This document shows positions 15,683 through 28,182 of a stretch of 64,000 bases of DNA, piece by piece. Position 1 is the first letter of the stretch. Each line of letters begins with the position of its first letter. Under the pieces are notes generated by a model that saw only the letters and a list, made by a program, of their open reading frames with translations, had not been told where the DNA came from and ran no database searches. Origin of the DNA: RSA11 sp036564135 (GTDB lineage Bacteria > Actinomycetota > Thermoleophilia > Solirubrobacterales > 70-9); the NCBI GenBank assembly GCA_036564135.1, contig DATCLC010000062.1, forward strand, positions 7,072-71,071, written 5' to 3'. Made by a program: the position numbers and the translations under genes.

Positions 15683-16785
15683 CGTTTCACCCGGAGCCCC
15701 CGCACGTTCTCGATGCGGACGGCGTCGCCCGGCTGCGGGTCGGCCCGCTTGGCCATCGCGCGAACCACCAGGTTGACGTAGAGCGGCACGGGCCGCCCGT
15801 CGCGCCGCGCCGCGCGCCGCATCCTCAGAACGCCCACGCGCCTGATCGGGCACGGGGTCTGCGCCTGGGTGCAGTTGGAGCCGGCGATCTCGTTGAGCTC
15901 GCCGCCGAGCGAGGCGACCCTGCGGACGAACGGGCCCGGGGCCCGGTCGCGCGGCGATTCGGCCAGGATGAGCTGCGAGCCGATCAGCGCCGGGTAGGGC
16001 AAGTGAGCGACGTGGCCGCGCGCGTGCGCGCTCACCTCCAGGCTCTCGCCGCGCTCGAGCCCGTCAAGTCGGACGGACAGGACCACGCGCTTGCGAAGGT
16101 CGGGCCGGACCGCCCGGTTGACCAGCCGCGCGCTGCTCGCCCGGGCGGCGAGCGGCCCCGCCCCGCCGCGCAGCCTGACCACGTTGATGCGGCCCTTGTC
16201 GTGCACGATCGAGCCGTCTGGGTCCTGGCTGCCGATCACCAGGCGCTCGCGCCCCGTCGCCCGCGGGCTCGCCGCCGCGACCAGCACCTTGATCCGGCAG
16301 CGCCGCGGGCGGCATGGGCGCCCGGGCCCGGCGGGCCGCAGCTCCGTCCAGCCGAGTGTCACCGGGCAGTGGTGCTGGCGGTCACCGGGGCGCTGGCGGC
16401 AGCGCTGGCGGTCGCGGTCGAGCACCCGCCGCCCGCCCGGGCCCGCGATCACGAGGCGCGTGGCGACCGTCGGGCTCCACCGGTGGGGGCGCCCCGCGCA
16501 GCGCTCGAGCCGCTTCGTGCAGTCCGTGGTCGTCTGCAGCTCGGCCGAGATGCGCAATCTGTCCGTCGCCCGCAGCCGCGGCAGCTCGGGCGGCGCCAGC
16601 ACCATCGCCGTGTGCCAGCGTCGGATCCGCTTGCGGATCGGGATCGTGTCGATGCGCTCCGAGTAGTTGCCGCTCGTCGCCACCTTGGCCGAGCCCGGCG
16701 CCCGCTCCACGGAGGCGCCCTGGGCGCAGAGCGCGCCGCCGGCGGCAGTCGCGACGACGGCGAGAGCCAATGCTCGCCCCACCAT
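15667..16785 (-). CDS. Secreted basic protein of unknown function
   Basis: The 372-residue protein has an N-terminal signal peptide (about residues 1-24, ALAVVATAAGGALCAQG) and a mature part rich in Arg and beta-strand text, with several cysteines (TTDCTKRLERCAG, SNCTQAQTPCPIRR). I do not recognise a domain. The text WHTAMVLAPPELPRLRATDRLRI followed by repeated strands is compatible with Ig-like or jelly-roll folds. It is 73 bases downstream of the asparagine-synthase-like gene, in the same direction, and its 3' end overlaps the FHA gene. A start at ATG 16785 fits the signal peptide. Confidence 0.7.
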   Translation of the reverse strand: MVGRALALAVVATAAGGALCAQGASVERAPGSAKVATSGNYSERIDTIPIRKRIRRWHTAMVLAPPELPRLRATDRLRISAELQTTTDCTKRLERCAGRPHRWSPTVATRLVIAGPGGRRVLDRDRQRCRQRPGDRQHHCPVTLGWTELRPAGPGRPCRPRRCRIKVLVAAASPRATGRERLVIGSQDPDGSIVHDKGRINVVRLRGGAGPLAARASSARLVNRAVRPDLRKRVVLSVRLDGLERGESLEVSAHARGHVAHLPYPALIGSQLILAESPRDRAPGPFVRRVASLGGELNEIAGSNCTQAQTPCPIRRVGVLRMRRAARRDGRPVPLYVNLVVRAMAKRADPQPGDAVRIENVRGLRVKRYPAP

Positions 16786-16858
16786 GGGCGCAACAGTGCG
16801 CGAGGCGCTCGGCTCCCGCCAGGCACCCTAGGTGGCGAATCGACTCCACCCTGGGACG

Positions 16859-18655
16859 TCAGTCGCGCAGCGCCGCGCGCAGGGTGGCGAGGTGGCGCTC
16901 GTACGCCTCGCGCCACACGATCCGGTCGAGGACGTGCTCGTAGTCGGCCGACCCGCCGCCCGCCTCAAGCTCACTCCACATCTCGCGGACGCGCGCCGCG
17001 TCGAAGATCTCGGTCCACGCGCCGTCGGCCGCGATCACCTCGGAGAGCACGGCGGCCTCGCGCTCGCGCTCCCAGGCGCGCCGCCGGTGGATCTCGGGCA
17101 GCTCGGAGTCGTCGCTCGCCCTGAAGAACGGGATCTCCGCCCAGGCCGGCACGAGCTGCGCGACGACCGCGCGGTGCAGGCGCGCGCTCAGCCGGTCGCG
17201 CGGCGCGAGGTCGAAGGCGCCGCGGATGAACCCGGGCACCACGCACGCCGAGTAGCGCGCGGTGCGGGCGCCGAGCCCCGAGCGGTGCGGCAGGCGCTCG
17301 GCCATGTAGAAGAAGTCGAGGAGAGCGGGCCCGCGCAGCCCCCACCGGCGACCCAGCTCCAGGACGCGCTCGCAGTCCTCCAAGTAGTCGCGGTATGCCT
17401 CGGGGCGCGCCGCTGAGTGCTTGCGACGGGCGTTGCGGTCGAGCTGGGCGAGCAGCGCGCGCTCGCCGCCGCGCTGCAGCCGGCGGAGCTTCGCCGCGTT
17501 CGCGTAGTAGAAGCCATGACCGAGCTCGCCGCCGTGGCCGGACACCGTCGGCGGCGGGAGCTCCGTGTGCGGCACCTCGGTCGCACGGCGGGCCTCCTGC
17601 GGGTTGCGCATGCCGTCGTGGACGAGGTGGATGCGCGCCACGCGCTCGACGAGATCGTCGTCCGGCTCGCTCTCGGGCTCGGGGCGAAAGACCCGGTGCT
17701 CGAACTCCCCCGGAGCGGCGGCCACGAGAGCGCGCGCCGTGTCGACCTCGCCCGGCACCTGGTCGCCGGTGTTGAAGACCACCGCGGCGCCGCTCGCCAC
17801 CGCACCCGCCGCCGAGACGCGCGAGTCGCGCCCGCCCGTGAGCGCGATCGAGATCGGCCCCGACCACACCTCGGCGATCTCGGCCATCAGCCCCGCGACG
17901 TCCGCCGCCGCCTCCTCGGCGGCGATCGCGATCTGGCGCGAGCGTGCGCGGAGCATCGGCTTGCGCGGGCGCACGAGCGCGGCGCGCGGGTCCTCGCTGG
18001 AGCGCTCGACCGCGCCCTCCCGGTCGACGGCGATCGCCGCGCCGGGCGGGACCTTCCGGCAGCCGCGCAGAGGCGTCGCGTCGCCCATGAACCAGCCGGT
18101 CGCCGCGAACACGCGCCAGGCGCGCTCGTCGAGCTCGGGATCCGTGCCGGCGAACAGCGGCAGGGCACCGAGCCGGTTCGACCAGACGACCCCGCCGGGA
18201 TGCTCGAGCTCGTACAGCCGCCCGCATCCCAAAAGGTCGTTGCCGAGCACGAGCCGGCCACCGACGCGGTCCAGCGCGCCCAGGGTCGCGGGCGGGTCGA
18301 GGCGGCGCATGCTCGCGGGGTCGCGCAGGAGCGCGCGGGCGAGCGCGGGCGGAGCGGCGTCGATCGGCCGCGCGCCGATCAGCCGGCGCCTCCCCATCGG
18401 CGGCGACGCGCTCGCGAGCACCACCTCGCCGTCGTCGCTCCACGCGGGCCAGGCGCCCGGGGCGTCGGCGGGGGCCCAGACGGCGATGCCGACCCGCCCG
18501 GCCGTCGCGTGCGAAGCGACGGGCGGCGTCGCAAGCAGGCCGCCGTAGTGGCGGCCGACGCGCTCCAGGCCGCGGGCGATCTCGCCCTCGACAGGGTCGC
18601 GCGCGCTCGCCCAGGCGAGCCAGGTCGTCGTGATCAGGTTCCTCGAGTAGCGCAC
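16859..18655 (-). CDS. Asparagine-synthase-like ATP-dependent amide ligase, no glutaminase cysteine
   Basis: The 598-residue protein resembles class B asparagine synthetases. The N-terminal 230 residues follow the Ntn-like layout (for example VGGRLVLGNDLLGCGRLYELEH), but the sequence starts MRYSRN with no Cys at position 2, so glutamine hydrolysis is unlikely. The synthetase domain has the PP-loop as ALTGGRDSRV (Gly274, Gly275, Asp277, Ser278) instead of SGGxDSS, and VSGHGGELGHGFYY. Such proteins adenylate a carboxylate and form an amide, as in cell-surface glycan or peptide modification. The substrate is unknown. It follows the kinase gene by 16 bases. No lasso-peptide precursor or leader peptidase gene is seen nearby. 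Confidence 0.82.
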   Translation of the reverse strand: MRYSRNLITTTWLAWASARDPVEGEIARGLERVGRHYGGLLATPPVASHATAGRVGIAVWAPADAPGAWPAWSDDGEVVLASASPPMGRRRLIGARPIDAAPPALARALLRDPASMRRLDPPATLGALDRVGGRLVLGNDLLGCGRLYELEHPGGVVWSNRLGALPLFAGTDPELDERAWRVFAATGWFMGDATPLRGCRKVPPGAAIAVDREGAVERSSEDPRAALVRPRKPMLRARSRQIAIAAEEAAADVAGLMAEIAEVWSGPISIALTGGRDSRVSAAGAVASGAAVVFNTGDQVPGEVDTARALVAAAPGEFEHRVFRPEPESEPDDDLVERVARIHLVHDGMRNPQEARRATEVPHTELPPPTVSGHGGELGHGFYYANAAKLRRLQRGGERALLAQLDRNARRKHSAARPEAYRDYLEDCERVLELGRRWGLRGPALLDFFYMAERLPHRSGLGARTARYSACVVPGFIRGAFDLAPRDRLSARLHRAVVAQLVPAWAEIPFFRASDDSELPEIHRRRAWEREREAAVLSEVIAADGAWTEIFDAARVREMWSELEAGGGSADYEHVLDRIVWREAYERHLATLRAALRD

Positions 18656-18671
18656 CTGAGAGGGGGCGAGC

Positions 18672-20567
18672 CTAGCCGCCCCCGCCCTCGGGCGGACGCG
18701 GGGGCACGTCCGGGAAGCGGATCCGGCTCACCGTATGCGCCTCGAAGTTCGCGGTCCATCCCGAGTCGAAGCCCAGCGCCACGTCCGCCGGCTCCCTGCC
18801 GACCGGCACCGGGTGGCCGCGCACGCGCGCCCGCGGCCCGTCGATGCGGACCACCGCGTTCTCGCCGGCGACCGCGACCCACACCCAGCGGGCGCCCGCG
18901 GCGATCCCGCGTGGGCGCGCGCCGACCTCGATCGGCCCTTCCCGCGCCTCGAGGGCCTCCGCGTCCACCGCCAGCACGGTGCCGGATTCGTTGTCGGTCA
19001 CCCACGCGATCCCGTGCGCGACCGTGACGTCGTTCGGGCGGCCGCCGAGCTCCACCACCTCAGGCGCCTGGAGCGTGCGCGCGTCGACGCGGGCGAGCGT
19101 GCCGCCGTCCGGGCTCACCGCCCACACGTAGCCGTCCGCGTAGGCGACGGAGTTGGGGGCGTCGGCCAAGGACACGGTTGCGTCGACGGCGTTCGAGTCG
19201 GGGTCCACGCGCACGAGGGCGGGCTCGCCCTCGACGGCGACCCAGAGGCTCCGCCGCCCCGCGACCAGGTCGGAGGGCTCGGCGCCGACGGGGATCTCCA
19301 CGGGCTCCGTCCCCTCGTCCGCGTCGACGCGCAGGACCGCGCCGCCCGCGCCGTCGGCCACCCACACCGACCCGAACGCGACCTCGATCGAGACCGGCCT
19401 TGTGCCCGGCCCCAGCTCGATCCGGCGGTCAGGGCGGTCGCGGCGCGGGTCGATGCCGGTGATCGTGCCGTCGCCGCGGTTCGCGACCCACATGCGCTCG
19501 TCGCCCTGCGCCACCGCGACGGGACCCGCACCCGCCCGGATCGGCGTCACCCGCACGTCGGGCGTGGGCGGACTCCCGGGCTCGGGCGCCGTGACGATGA
19601 TCGCCGCGGCGACCGCGCCCAGCGCCGCGAGGATCAGCGCCGTCCCGGCGATCGCCTGCCGGCGCGTGTGCCCGCCGAGCGCCTGCTCCAGCGCCCGCGC
19701 GAACTCGCCCGCGGTCCGGTAGCGGTTAGCCGGGTCGATCGCCATGCCGCGCGCGATCACGCGGTCGACGGCCATCGGCAGGCGCGCGCGCTCGCGCGAG
19801 GGCCGCGGCCGATCGGCCTTGCAGTGGGCGACCAGCTTCGCCGCCTCGCTGCGGTTGGGGAACGGCGGGCTGCCGGTGAGCAGGTAGTACGCGACCGCGG
19901 CCAGCGAGTAGACGTCGGCGCGGTGGTCCGAGGAGGCGCCTTCGATCTGCTCCGGGGCGACGTAGTCCGGGCTGCCGAGGAACTCGCCCGTCCCCGTGAG
20001 CTCGGTGGGGGCGTCGCTGAACCGGCCGATGCCGAAGTCGGTGATATAGGCGCGCTCGCCGCCCGGGCCTCGCTCGATCAGGACGTTGTGCGGCTTCACG
20101 TCGCGGTGCACGAGGCCGCGCGAGTGGGCCGCGTCGAGCCCGGCGGCGAGCTGGCGCACGATGCGCCCGGCCCGCTCGAGCTCGAGCGGGCCCTCGCGCT
20201 CCACCAGCGCGGCGAGGTCGTCGCCCGCGATGAGGCGCATCGCGATGAACGGTACGCCCCGCTCCTCCCCGGCGTCGTAGACCGGGACGACGTTGGCGTG
20301 CTCGATCGAGGCGGCCAGCCGCGACTCGCGCCGGAAGCGCGCGACGAACCGCTCGTCCGCGGCGAGGTCGGCGGCGATCAGCTTCAGCGCGCACTCGCGG
20401 GCGAGGGCGAGGTGGCGCGCCCGGTAGACGACGCCCATCCCGCCCCGGCCGAGCTCGGCCTCGATCCGGTAGCCGGCGAATTCCTCACCCGGGCGCAGCG
20501 CGCGCGGCCCCTCCGCGCCCTGGGCGGGCCGGGTGGTCGCGTCGCGGGTGGTGCGCTCGTCGCTCAC
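18672..20567 (-). CDS. Transmembrane Ser/Thr protein kinase with extracellular beta-propeller
   Basis: The 631-residue protein is a PknB-type receptor kinase. The cytoplasmic kinase domain (about residues 33-275) has GRGGMGVVY, catalytic Lys62 (CALKLI), HRDVKPHN (Asp146), DFG at 167-169 and the APE-like VAPEQIEG. A single membrane helix at about 287-308 follows a basic stretch. The outer part (about 330-620) is a propeller made of repeats such as DLVAGRRSLWVAVEGE and GIAAGARWVWVAVAGE, a likely sensor for wall or ligand signals. The start is GTG at 20567, overlapping the nadC stop as GTGA. Long upstream open frame is nadC in another phase and was excluded. Confidence 0.93.
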   Translation of the reverse strand: MSDERTTRDATTRPAQGAEGPRALRPGEEFAGYRIEAELGRGGMGVVYRARHLALARECALKLIAADLAADERFVARFRRESRLAASIEHANVVPVYDAGEERGVPFIAMRLIAGDDLAALVEREGPLELERAGRIVRQLAAGLDAAHSRGLVHRDVKPHNVLIERGPGGERAYITDFGIGRFSDAPTELTGTGEFLGSPDYVAPEQIEGASSDHRADVYSLAAVAYYLLTGSPPFPNRSEAAKLVAHCKADRPRPSRERARLPMAVDRVIARGMAIDPANRYRTAGEFARALEQALGGHTRRQAIAGTALILAALGAVAAAIIVTAPEPGSPPTPDVRVTPIRAGAGPVAVAQGDERMWVANRGDGTITGIDPRRDRPDRRIELGPGTRPVSIEVAFGSVWVADGAGGAVLRVDADEGTEPVEIPVGAEPSDLVAGRRSLWVAVEGEPALVRVDPDSNAVDATVSLADAPNSVAYADGYVWAVSPDGGTLARVDARTLQAPEVVELGGRPNDVTVAHGIAWVTDNESGTVLAVDAEALEAREGPIEVGARPRGIAAGARWVWVAVAGENAVVRIDGPRARVRGHPVPVGREPADVALGFDSGWTANFEAHTVSRIRFPDVPPRPPEGGGG

Positions 20568-21424
20568 GCGGGCTCGAGGAGCATGCTCAGGTCGAGGGCC
20601 GGCGCGGAGTGGGTGAGCGCGCCGACCGACACGTAGTCGACGCCGGTCGCCGAGATCGCGCCGATGGTCTTCAGGGTCACCCCGCCCGAGGCCTCGAGCT
20701 CCGGCGCGTCGCCGGACTCCGCGCGGGCCCGGTCGCGCGCCTCGACGGCGGCGCGCAGCTCGTCCGTGCTCATGTTGTCGAGCAGCAGGCGATCCGCACC
20801 CGCGGCGATCCCCTCCGCGACCTCGGCGCCGTCCCTGCACTCGACCTCGATCGGCAGGTCGGGGCGCGCCGCGCGGCACGCGCGCACGGCGGCGCCGACG
20901 CCGCCCGCGATCGCGGCGTGGTTCTCCTTGATCAGGATCGCGTCGTAGAGGCCCATGCGGTGGTTGGCGCCGCCGCCCGCGACCACGGCCGCCTTCTCCA
21001 GCGCGCGCAGGCCGGGCAGCGTCTTGCGCGTGTCCAGCACGGTCGCCCCGCCGCCCGCACGAGCCGCATCGACGTAGCGGGCGGTGAGCGTCGCGATGCC
21101 GGAGAGGTGGCAGAGGAGGTTGAGCGCGGTCCGCTCGGCGGCGAGCAGCGCGCGCGCCGGCCCGCTGACCACGGCCACCTCGACGGGCACCGCCGAGCGC
21201 CACTGCCCCTCGACCACGAGCCGGTCGAAGCTCTCGGCGCCGCACTGCGCGAACGCCTCGGCGGCGGCGTCCAGGCCGAAGAGCACGCCGGGCTCCTTCT
21301 GGAGGATGCGCGCCCGGGCGCGGGCGTCCTCGGGCACCACCGCCTCCGCGGTCACGTCACCTGCGTCGCCCAGGTCCTCGGCGAGCGCGCGGGCGACGAC
21401 GGCAGCGATCGTCTCCTGCTCCAC
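20564..21424 (-). CDS. nadC: Nicotinate-nucleotide pyrophosphorylase (carboxylating) NadC
   Basis: NadC converts quinolinate and PRPP to nicotinate mononucleotide with loss of CO2. The 286-residue protein has the family hallmarks ERTALNLLCHLSGIATLTAR, LDTRKTLPGLRALEKAAV, GGGANHRMGLYD, ILIKENH, EVECRD, LLLDNMS and the late EASGGVTLKTI. The start is GTG at 21424. Its stop overlaps the kinase start (GTGA), an unusual coupling of NAD synthesis to a receptor kinase. The upstream FIST gene is 41 bases away. NadA is encoded separately at 12948-13979. Confidence 0.96.
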   Translation of the reverse strand: MEQETIAAVVARALAEDLGDAGDVTAEAVVPEDARARARILQKEPGVLFGLDAAAEAFAQCGAESFDRLVVEGQWRSAVPVEVAVVSGPARALLAAERTALNLLCHLSGIATLTARYVDAARAGGGATVLDTRKTLPGLRALEKAAVVAGGGANHRMGLYDAILIKENHAAIAGGVGAAVRACRAARPDLPIEVECRDGAEVAEGIAAGADRLLLDNMSTDELRAAVEARDRARAESGDAPELEASGGVTLKTIGAISATGVDYVSVGALTHSAPALDLSMLLEPA

Positions 21425-21465
21425 GCGGCGCAGCTTAGTTCTTGACCCGGGGGTTCCCGGGACAG

Positions 21466-22632
21466 CTACTCGCGCGGGAACACGGCCATCGTCGCCGTGA
21501 AGCTGTGCAGGAAGTTGCGCCCGCCGACCGGGCCGATCTCGCCCGCGCAGAAGAACCCGCCCGTGGGCGCCCGGAGCGCGTCGCTCACGGCCGTGGCGTC
21601 GTGGTCGGGGATCGCGAACATGTGCTGGCCGCGGCCGTTGCAGGTGAACAGCAGCGCCCCCGCGGCGCCGCCCGCCCCGAGCGCCTGCGACTGCAGGGTG
21701 AGCGCGTCGCTCAGGTCGAGGTCGGCAGACGCGCCGTCGCGGACGTGTAGGCGCACGGTCTGGCCGACGCGCACGCGCTCGGCGACGGTGATCGTCCCGG
21801 TCTCGGGATCGGCGCCCACGATCGGCCGCACGAGGAAGTCGCCGCGCTCGTACTCGGGCTTGTTCTCGTCGATCACGACGCCGAGCAGAAGCCCCTCGGC
21901 AGCCAGCTGGCGCTCTCGCGCGTCGAGCGCCTCGATCGCGTCGCGCAGCCGCTCGAGGGCGGGCTTGGAGGCGAGTTCGGCGATCACGTTGCCCTCGGCG
22001 GCCGTGACGGTCATCTCAGGCCCGACGGGAGCAGCGCCCTGCGAGACGCAGGGGATGATCGGCACGCCGCTCATGCAGCAGACGACGGCGCCCTCGTCGA
22101 CGACCACCCCGTCGATGAACAGCGAAGCGGAGCCGGGCGCAGACGCCGAGGCGAGCCCGCCGAGCACCGGCATCCCCGGGCGGACCTCGTTCAGGTGCTC
22201 GAGCAGCGCGTCGGCCGAGAACGTGTGCGGGTCGGCCAGCACGACCATGGCGTCGCCGTACTCGCTGGGATCGTCGGGCAGCCCGCCAAGCGCGATCGCG
22301 CTCTCGAGCGGCTCGGTCGTAAGGTGACGCACGTCGAAGATGCCGTCCGGCGCGGAGAGCGCCCAGACCACAGCGCCGAGCCCGTCCTCGATCTCGCGGC
22401 GCCCGCCGACCACCCCGCCGGCGCCGCAGCCGATCAGCGCCCGCGGGCGCAGCGCGTCCTGGGCGACGGCGACGACCGCCTCGCCGTGCTCGAGGTGCGG
22501 GGCCCCGACGAACAGCAGGCAGAGGTCCGGGCGCGTGCCGCCCAGCTCCTCGCGGACCTGCTCCGCGGCGTCGTCGATGGCGGCCACGGCATCGAGGTCC
22601 CTCGACACACCGACGGCCACCTTGATCGCCAT
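21466..22632 (-). CDS. FIST domain sensor protein
   Basis: The 388-residue protein contains an N-terminal FIST domain (about residues 30-225, with LCLLFVGAPHLEHGEAV, LIGCGAGGVVGG and LGGLASAS) and a FIST_C domain (about 230-375, with LLLGVVIDEN, FLVRPIVGAD, ALLFTCNGRG and GFFCAGEIGPVGG). FIST domains are predicted small-ligand sensors that often partner signal-transduction enzymes. No output domain is attached. It follows prfB by 108 bases that contain heptanucleotide-type repeat sequence, and precedes nadC and the kinase, which might be its signalling context. It starts at ATG 22632. Confidence 0.88.
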   Translation of the reverse strand: MAIKVAVGVSRDLDAVAAIDDAAEQVREELGGTRPDLCLLFVGAPHLEHGEAVVAVAQDALRPRALIGCGAGGVVGGRREIEDGLGAVVWALSAPDGIFDVRHLTTEPLESAIALGGLPDDPSEYGDAMVVLADPHTFSADALLEHLNEVRPGMPVLGGLASASAPGSASLFIDGVVVDEGAVVCCMSGVPIIPCVSQGAAPVGPEMTVTAAEGNVIAELASKPALERLRDAIEALDARERQLAAEGLLLGVVIDENKPEYERGDFLVRPIVGADPETGTITVAERVRVGQTVRLHVRDGASADLDLSDALTLQSQALGAGGAAGALLFTCNGRGQHMFAIPDHDATAVSDALRAPTGGFFCAGEIGPVGGRNFLHSFTATMAVFPRE

Positions 22633-22655
22633 ATGCCTACGGTACCCCGTATTGG

Positions 22656-22735
22656 GTTGGCTACCAGCTGCCAGCTTGCTGGTGGTTGATGTGCGGCTGG
22701 CGTTGGACTGGGTCGCCGGTCGCCCGTTACCTCGG
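22656..22735. repeat. Heptanucleotide-type repeat locus 1
   Basis: The gap between prfB and the FIST gene contains units of CCAGCTG, a TGCTGGTGGTTGATGTG stretch and GGTCGCCGGTCGCC. About 65 bases match the first half of locus 2 (24275-24443) with few differences. No reading frame is conserved. Confidence 0.7.
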
Positions 22736-22740
22736 GGCTG

Positions 22741-23851
<1,111 letters not shown>

Positions 23852-23864
23852 GTCGCCAACAACT

Positions 23865-24272
23865 CTACGAGGCCGCGGCGACCGCCTGGAAGCGCTCCTC
23901 GGCCTCGGCCCGGTTCTCGAACGGGCGCCACTCGCGGATCAGCCCGTCGGCGAAGCGAAACAGCCAGGCCATCACGTCGGTGCCGGCGAGCTCGCCGCCG
24001 CCGGGCTCGGACTCGTCCCACCACCACTCCCGGACGACCAGCGCGAGCACGGCATCGCCCCGCTCGCGCATCTCCTCGACGACGATGTTCTGCTGAACGC
24101 CACCGCGCGGGCGCGTCGCCCACTCGCGCGCCTCCTCGCGTCCCCGCCGCGTCCCCCGCATCCCATGAATCTCAACGTCGGGATGCAACGTCTCGACGAA
24201 CGCATCGAGATCGCGCCCGTTGAACGCATCGATAAACCGCCGCGCCAGCTCAACCTGCTGCATGAGAAGCAT
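23865..24272 (-). CDS. SnoaL/NTF2-like domain protein
   Basis: This is a small 135-residue protein of the NTF2-like superfamily: helix ARRFIDAFNGRDLDAFVETL, then HPDVEIHGM, then beta strands with WLFRFADGLIREWRPFEN. Such folds serve as small-ligand binding proteins, limonene-epoxide-hydrolase-like enzymes or dimerisation modules, and no catalytic set can be assigned here. It sits between secA and prfB and is 13 bases ahead of prfB. ATG 24272 is used; a second ATG three codons on is possible. A heptanucleotide repeat array begins immediately upstream of the start, so its translation signals lie in or beyond repeat DNA. Confidence 0.8.
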   Translation of the reverse strand: MLLMQQVELARRFIDAFNGRDLDAFVETLHPDVEIHGMRGTRRGREEAREWATRPRGGVQQNIVVEEMRERGDAVLALVVREWWWDESEPGGGELAGTDVMAWLFRFADGLIREWRPFENRAEAEERFQAVAAAS

Positions 24273-24274
24273 TA

Positions 24275-24443
24275 AAGCTGGCAGCTGCCAGCCGCCAGCT
24301 TCCAGCGGCCAGCTTTGCTGGTGGTTGATGTGGGGCTGGTGTTGGCCCGGGTCGCCGGTCGCCGGTCGCCGGTTGGGGCTTCCGGGCGTGCCGCGGCCTA
24401 GCTGGCAGCTGGCAGCTGGAAGCTGGAAGCTGGAAGCTGGCGG
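24275..24443. repeat. Heptanucleotide-type repeat locus 2
   Basis: This fills the gap between secA and the NTF2-like gene. It contains three successive GGTCGCC units followed by GGTTGGGG, a later run of AGCTGGC/AGCTGGA units (three AGCTGGA in a row near 24415-24436), and an inverted set CCAGCTT/CCAGCGG at the other end. It also holds the TGCTGGTGGTTGATGTG stretch of locus 1. The inverted arms could fold. Confidence 0.75.
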
Positions 24444-27281
<2,838 letters not shown>

Positions 27282-27393
27282 CAATGAGCAGGGTACCGGG
27301 CTGTGCCCAGCCGCCAAGTCCGGCGGGGCGCGGCGCGCGCGCCCGCGCCGCCGGGGACCAACCGAGCGCCCACCCGCCTATGCTGCCCCTCCA

Positions 27394-28170
27394 ATGACCC
27401 CGTCGGTTGGAGCGCACATCTGGGGACGCGACCCGATCGCGGAGGCCGAGGAGGTGGGCGCCGAGATCGTCCAGCTCTTTCTGTCTGACCCGCAGGGCTG
27501 GGAGAAGCCGCCGCCGCGCGAGGACGCGGCGCAGCTGCGCGCGTCGGAGCTCGGGATCTACGTGCACGCCCCGTACCTGATCAACGTCTGCTCGCCGAAG
27601 CCGAACGTGCGCTACGGGTCGCGGAAGATCCTGCAGCAGACGTGCGAGGCCGCGGCCGAGGTGGGCGCGCTGGCGGTGATCGTCCACCCCGGGCACGCGG
27701 AGGACGGGATCGACGAGGGCGTGTCGCGCTGGACCCGCACGCTCGAGCAACTCGAGTCCGAGGTGCCCGTGTTCCTCGAGAACACCGCGGGCGGCGAGAA
27801 CGCCGTCGCGCGGCGCTTCGACGCGCTCGCGAAGCTCTGGGATGCGGTCAGCGTCGCCAAAAGCGACGTCGAGATCGGCTTCTGCTTCGACACCTGCCAC
27901 GCCCACGCGGCCGGCGAGGACCTCTCCGACGCGGTCGAGCGCGCCCGCGCGATCACGGGCGGCATCGACCTGCTGCACCTCAACGACTCGCGCGACCCGC
28001 CCGGCACCGGCGCTGACCGGCACGCGAACATCGGCGCGGGCCGGATCGACCTCGACGCGCTGCGTCATATGGTCGTCGCCGCCGAGGCGCCGGTGATCGT
28101 CGAGACGCCCCGCGACCCGGAGGCCCTGCGCGCCGACGTCGAGTTCGCCCGCGCCGCGCTCGCCGGTTAG
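27394..28170 (+). CDS. nfo: Endonuclease IV (deoxyribonuclease IV, AP endonuclease family 2)
   Basis: Endonuclease IV cleaves DNA 5' of abasic sites in base-excision repair. The 258-residue TIM barrel has the zinc-binding motifs YVHAPYLIN (His), VIVHPGHA (His), VFLENTAGG (Glu), FCFDTCHAHAAG (Asp, His), LLHLNDSRD (Asp) and the late IVETPRDP (Glu). Length is slightly short for the family. It is divergent from secA and starts at ATG 27394. Together with the glycosylase at 14101-14970 it supplies base-excision repair functions in this window. Confidence 0.93.
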   Translation: MTPSVGAHIWGRDPIAEAEEVGAEIVQLFLSDPQGWEKPPPREDAAQLRASELGIYVHAPYLINVCSPKPNVRYGSRKILQQTCEAAAEVGALAVIVHPGHAEDGIDEGVSRWTRTLEQLESEVPVFLENTAGGENAVARRFDALAKLWDAVSVAKSDVEIGFCFDTCHAHAAGEDLSDAVERARAITGGIDLLHLNDSRDPPGTGADRHANIGAGRIDLDALRHMVVAAEAPVIVETPRDPEALRADVEFARAALAG

Positions 28171-28182
28171 AGCGGTCCCGGG

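Noticed and set aside
16859..18655. Lasso-peptide cyclase
   Set aside because: No precursor, leader peptidase or PqqD-like gene is adjacent; only the ligase fold is shared.
24275..24443. CRISPR array
   Set aside because: Units are only seven bases long with no spacers, and no cas genes are present.
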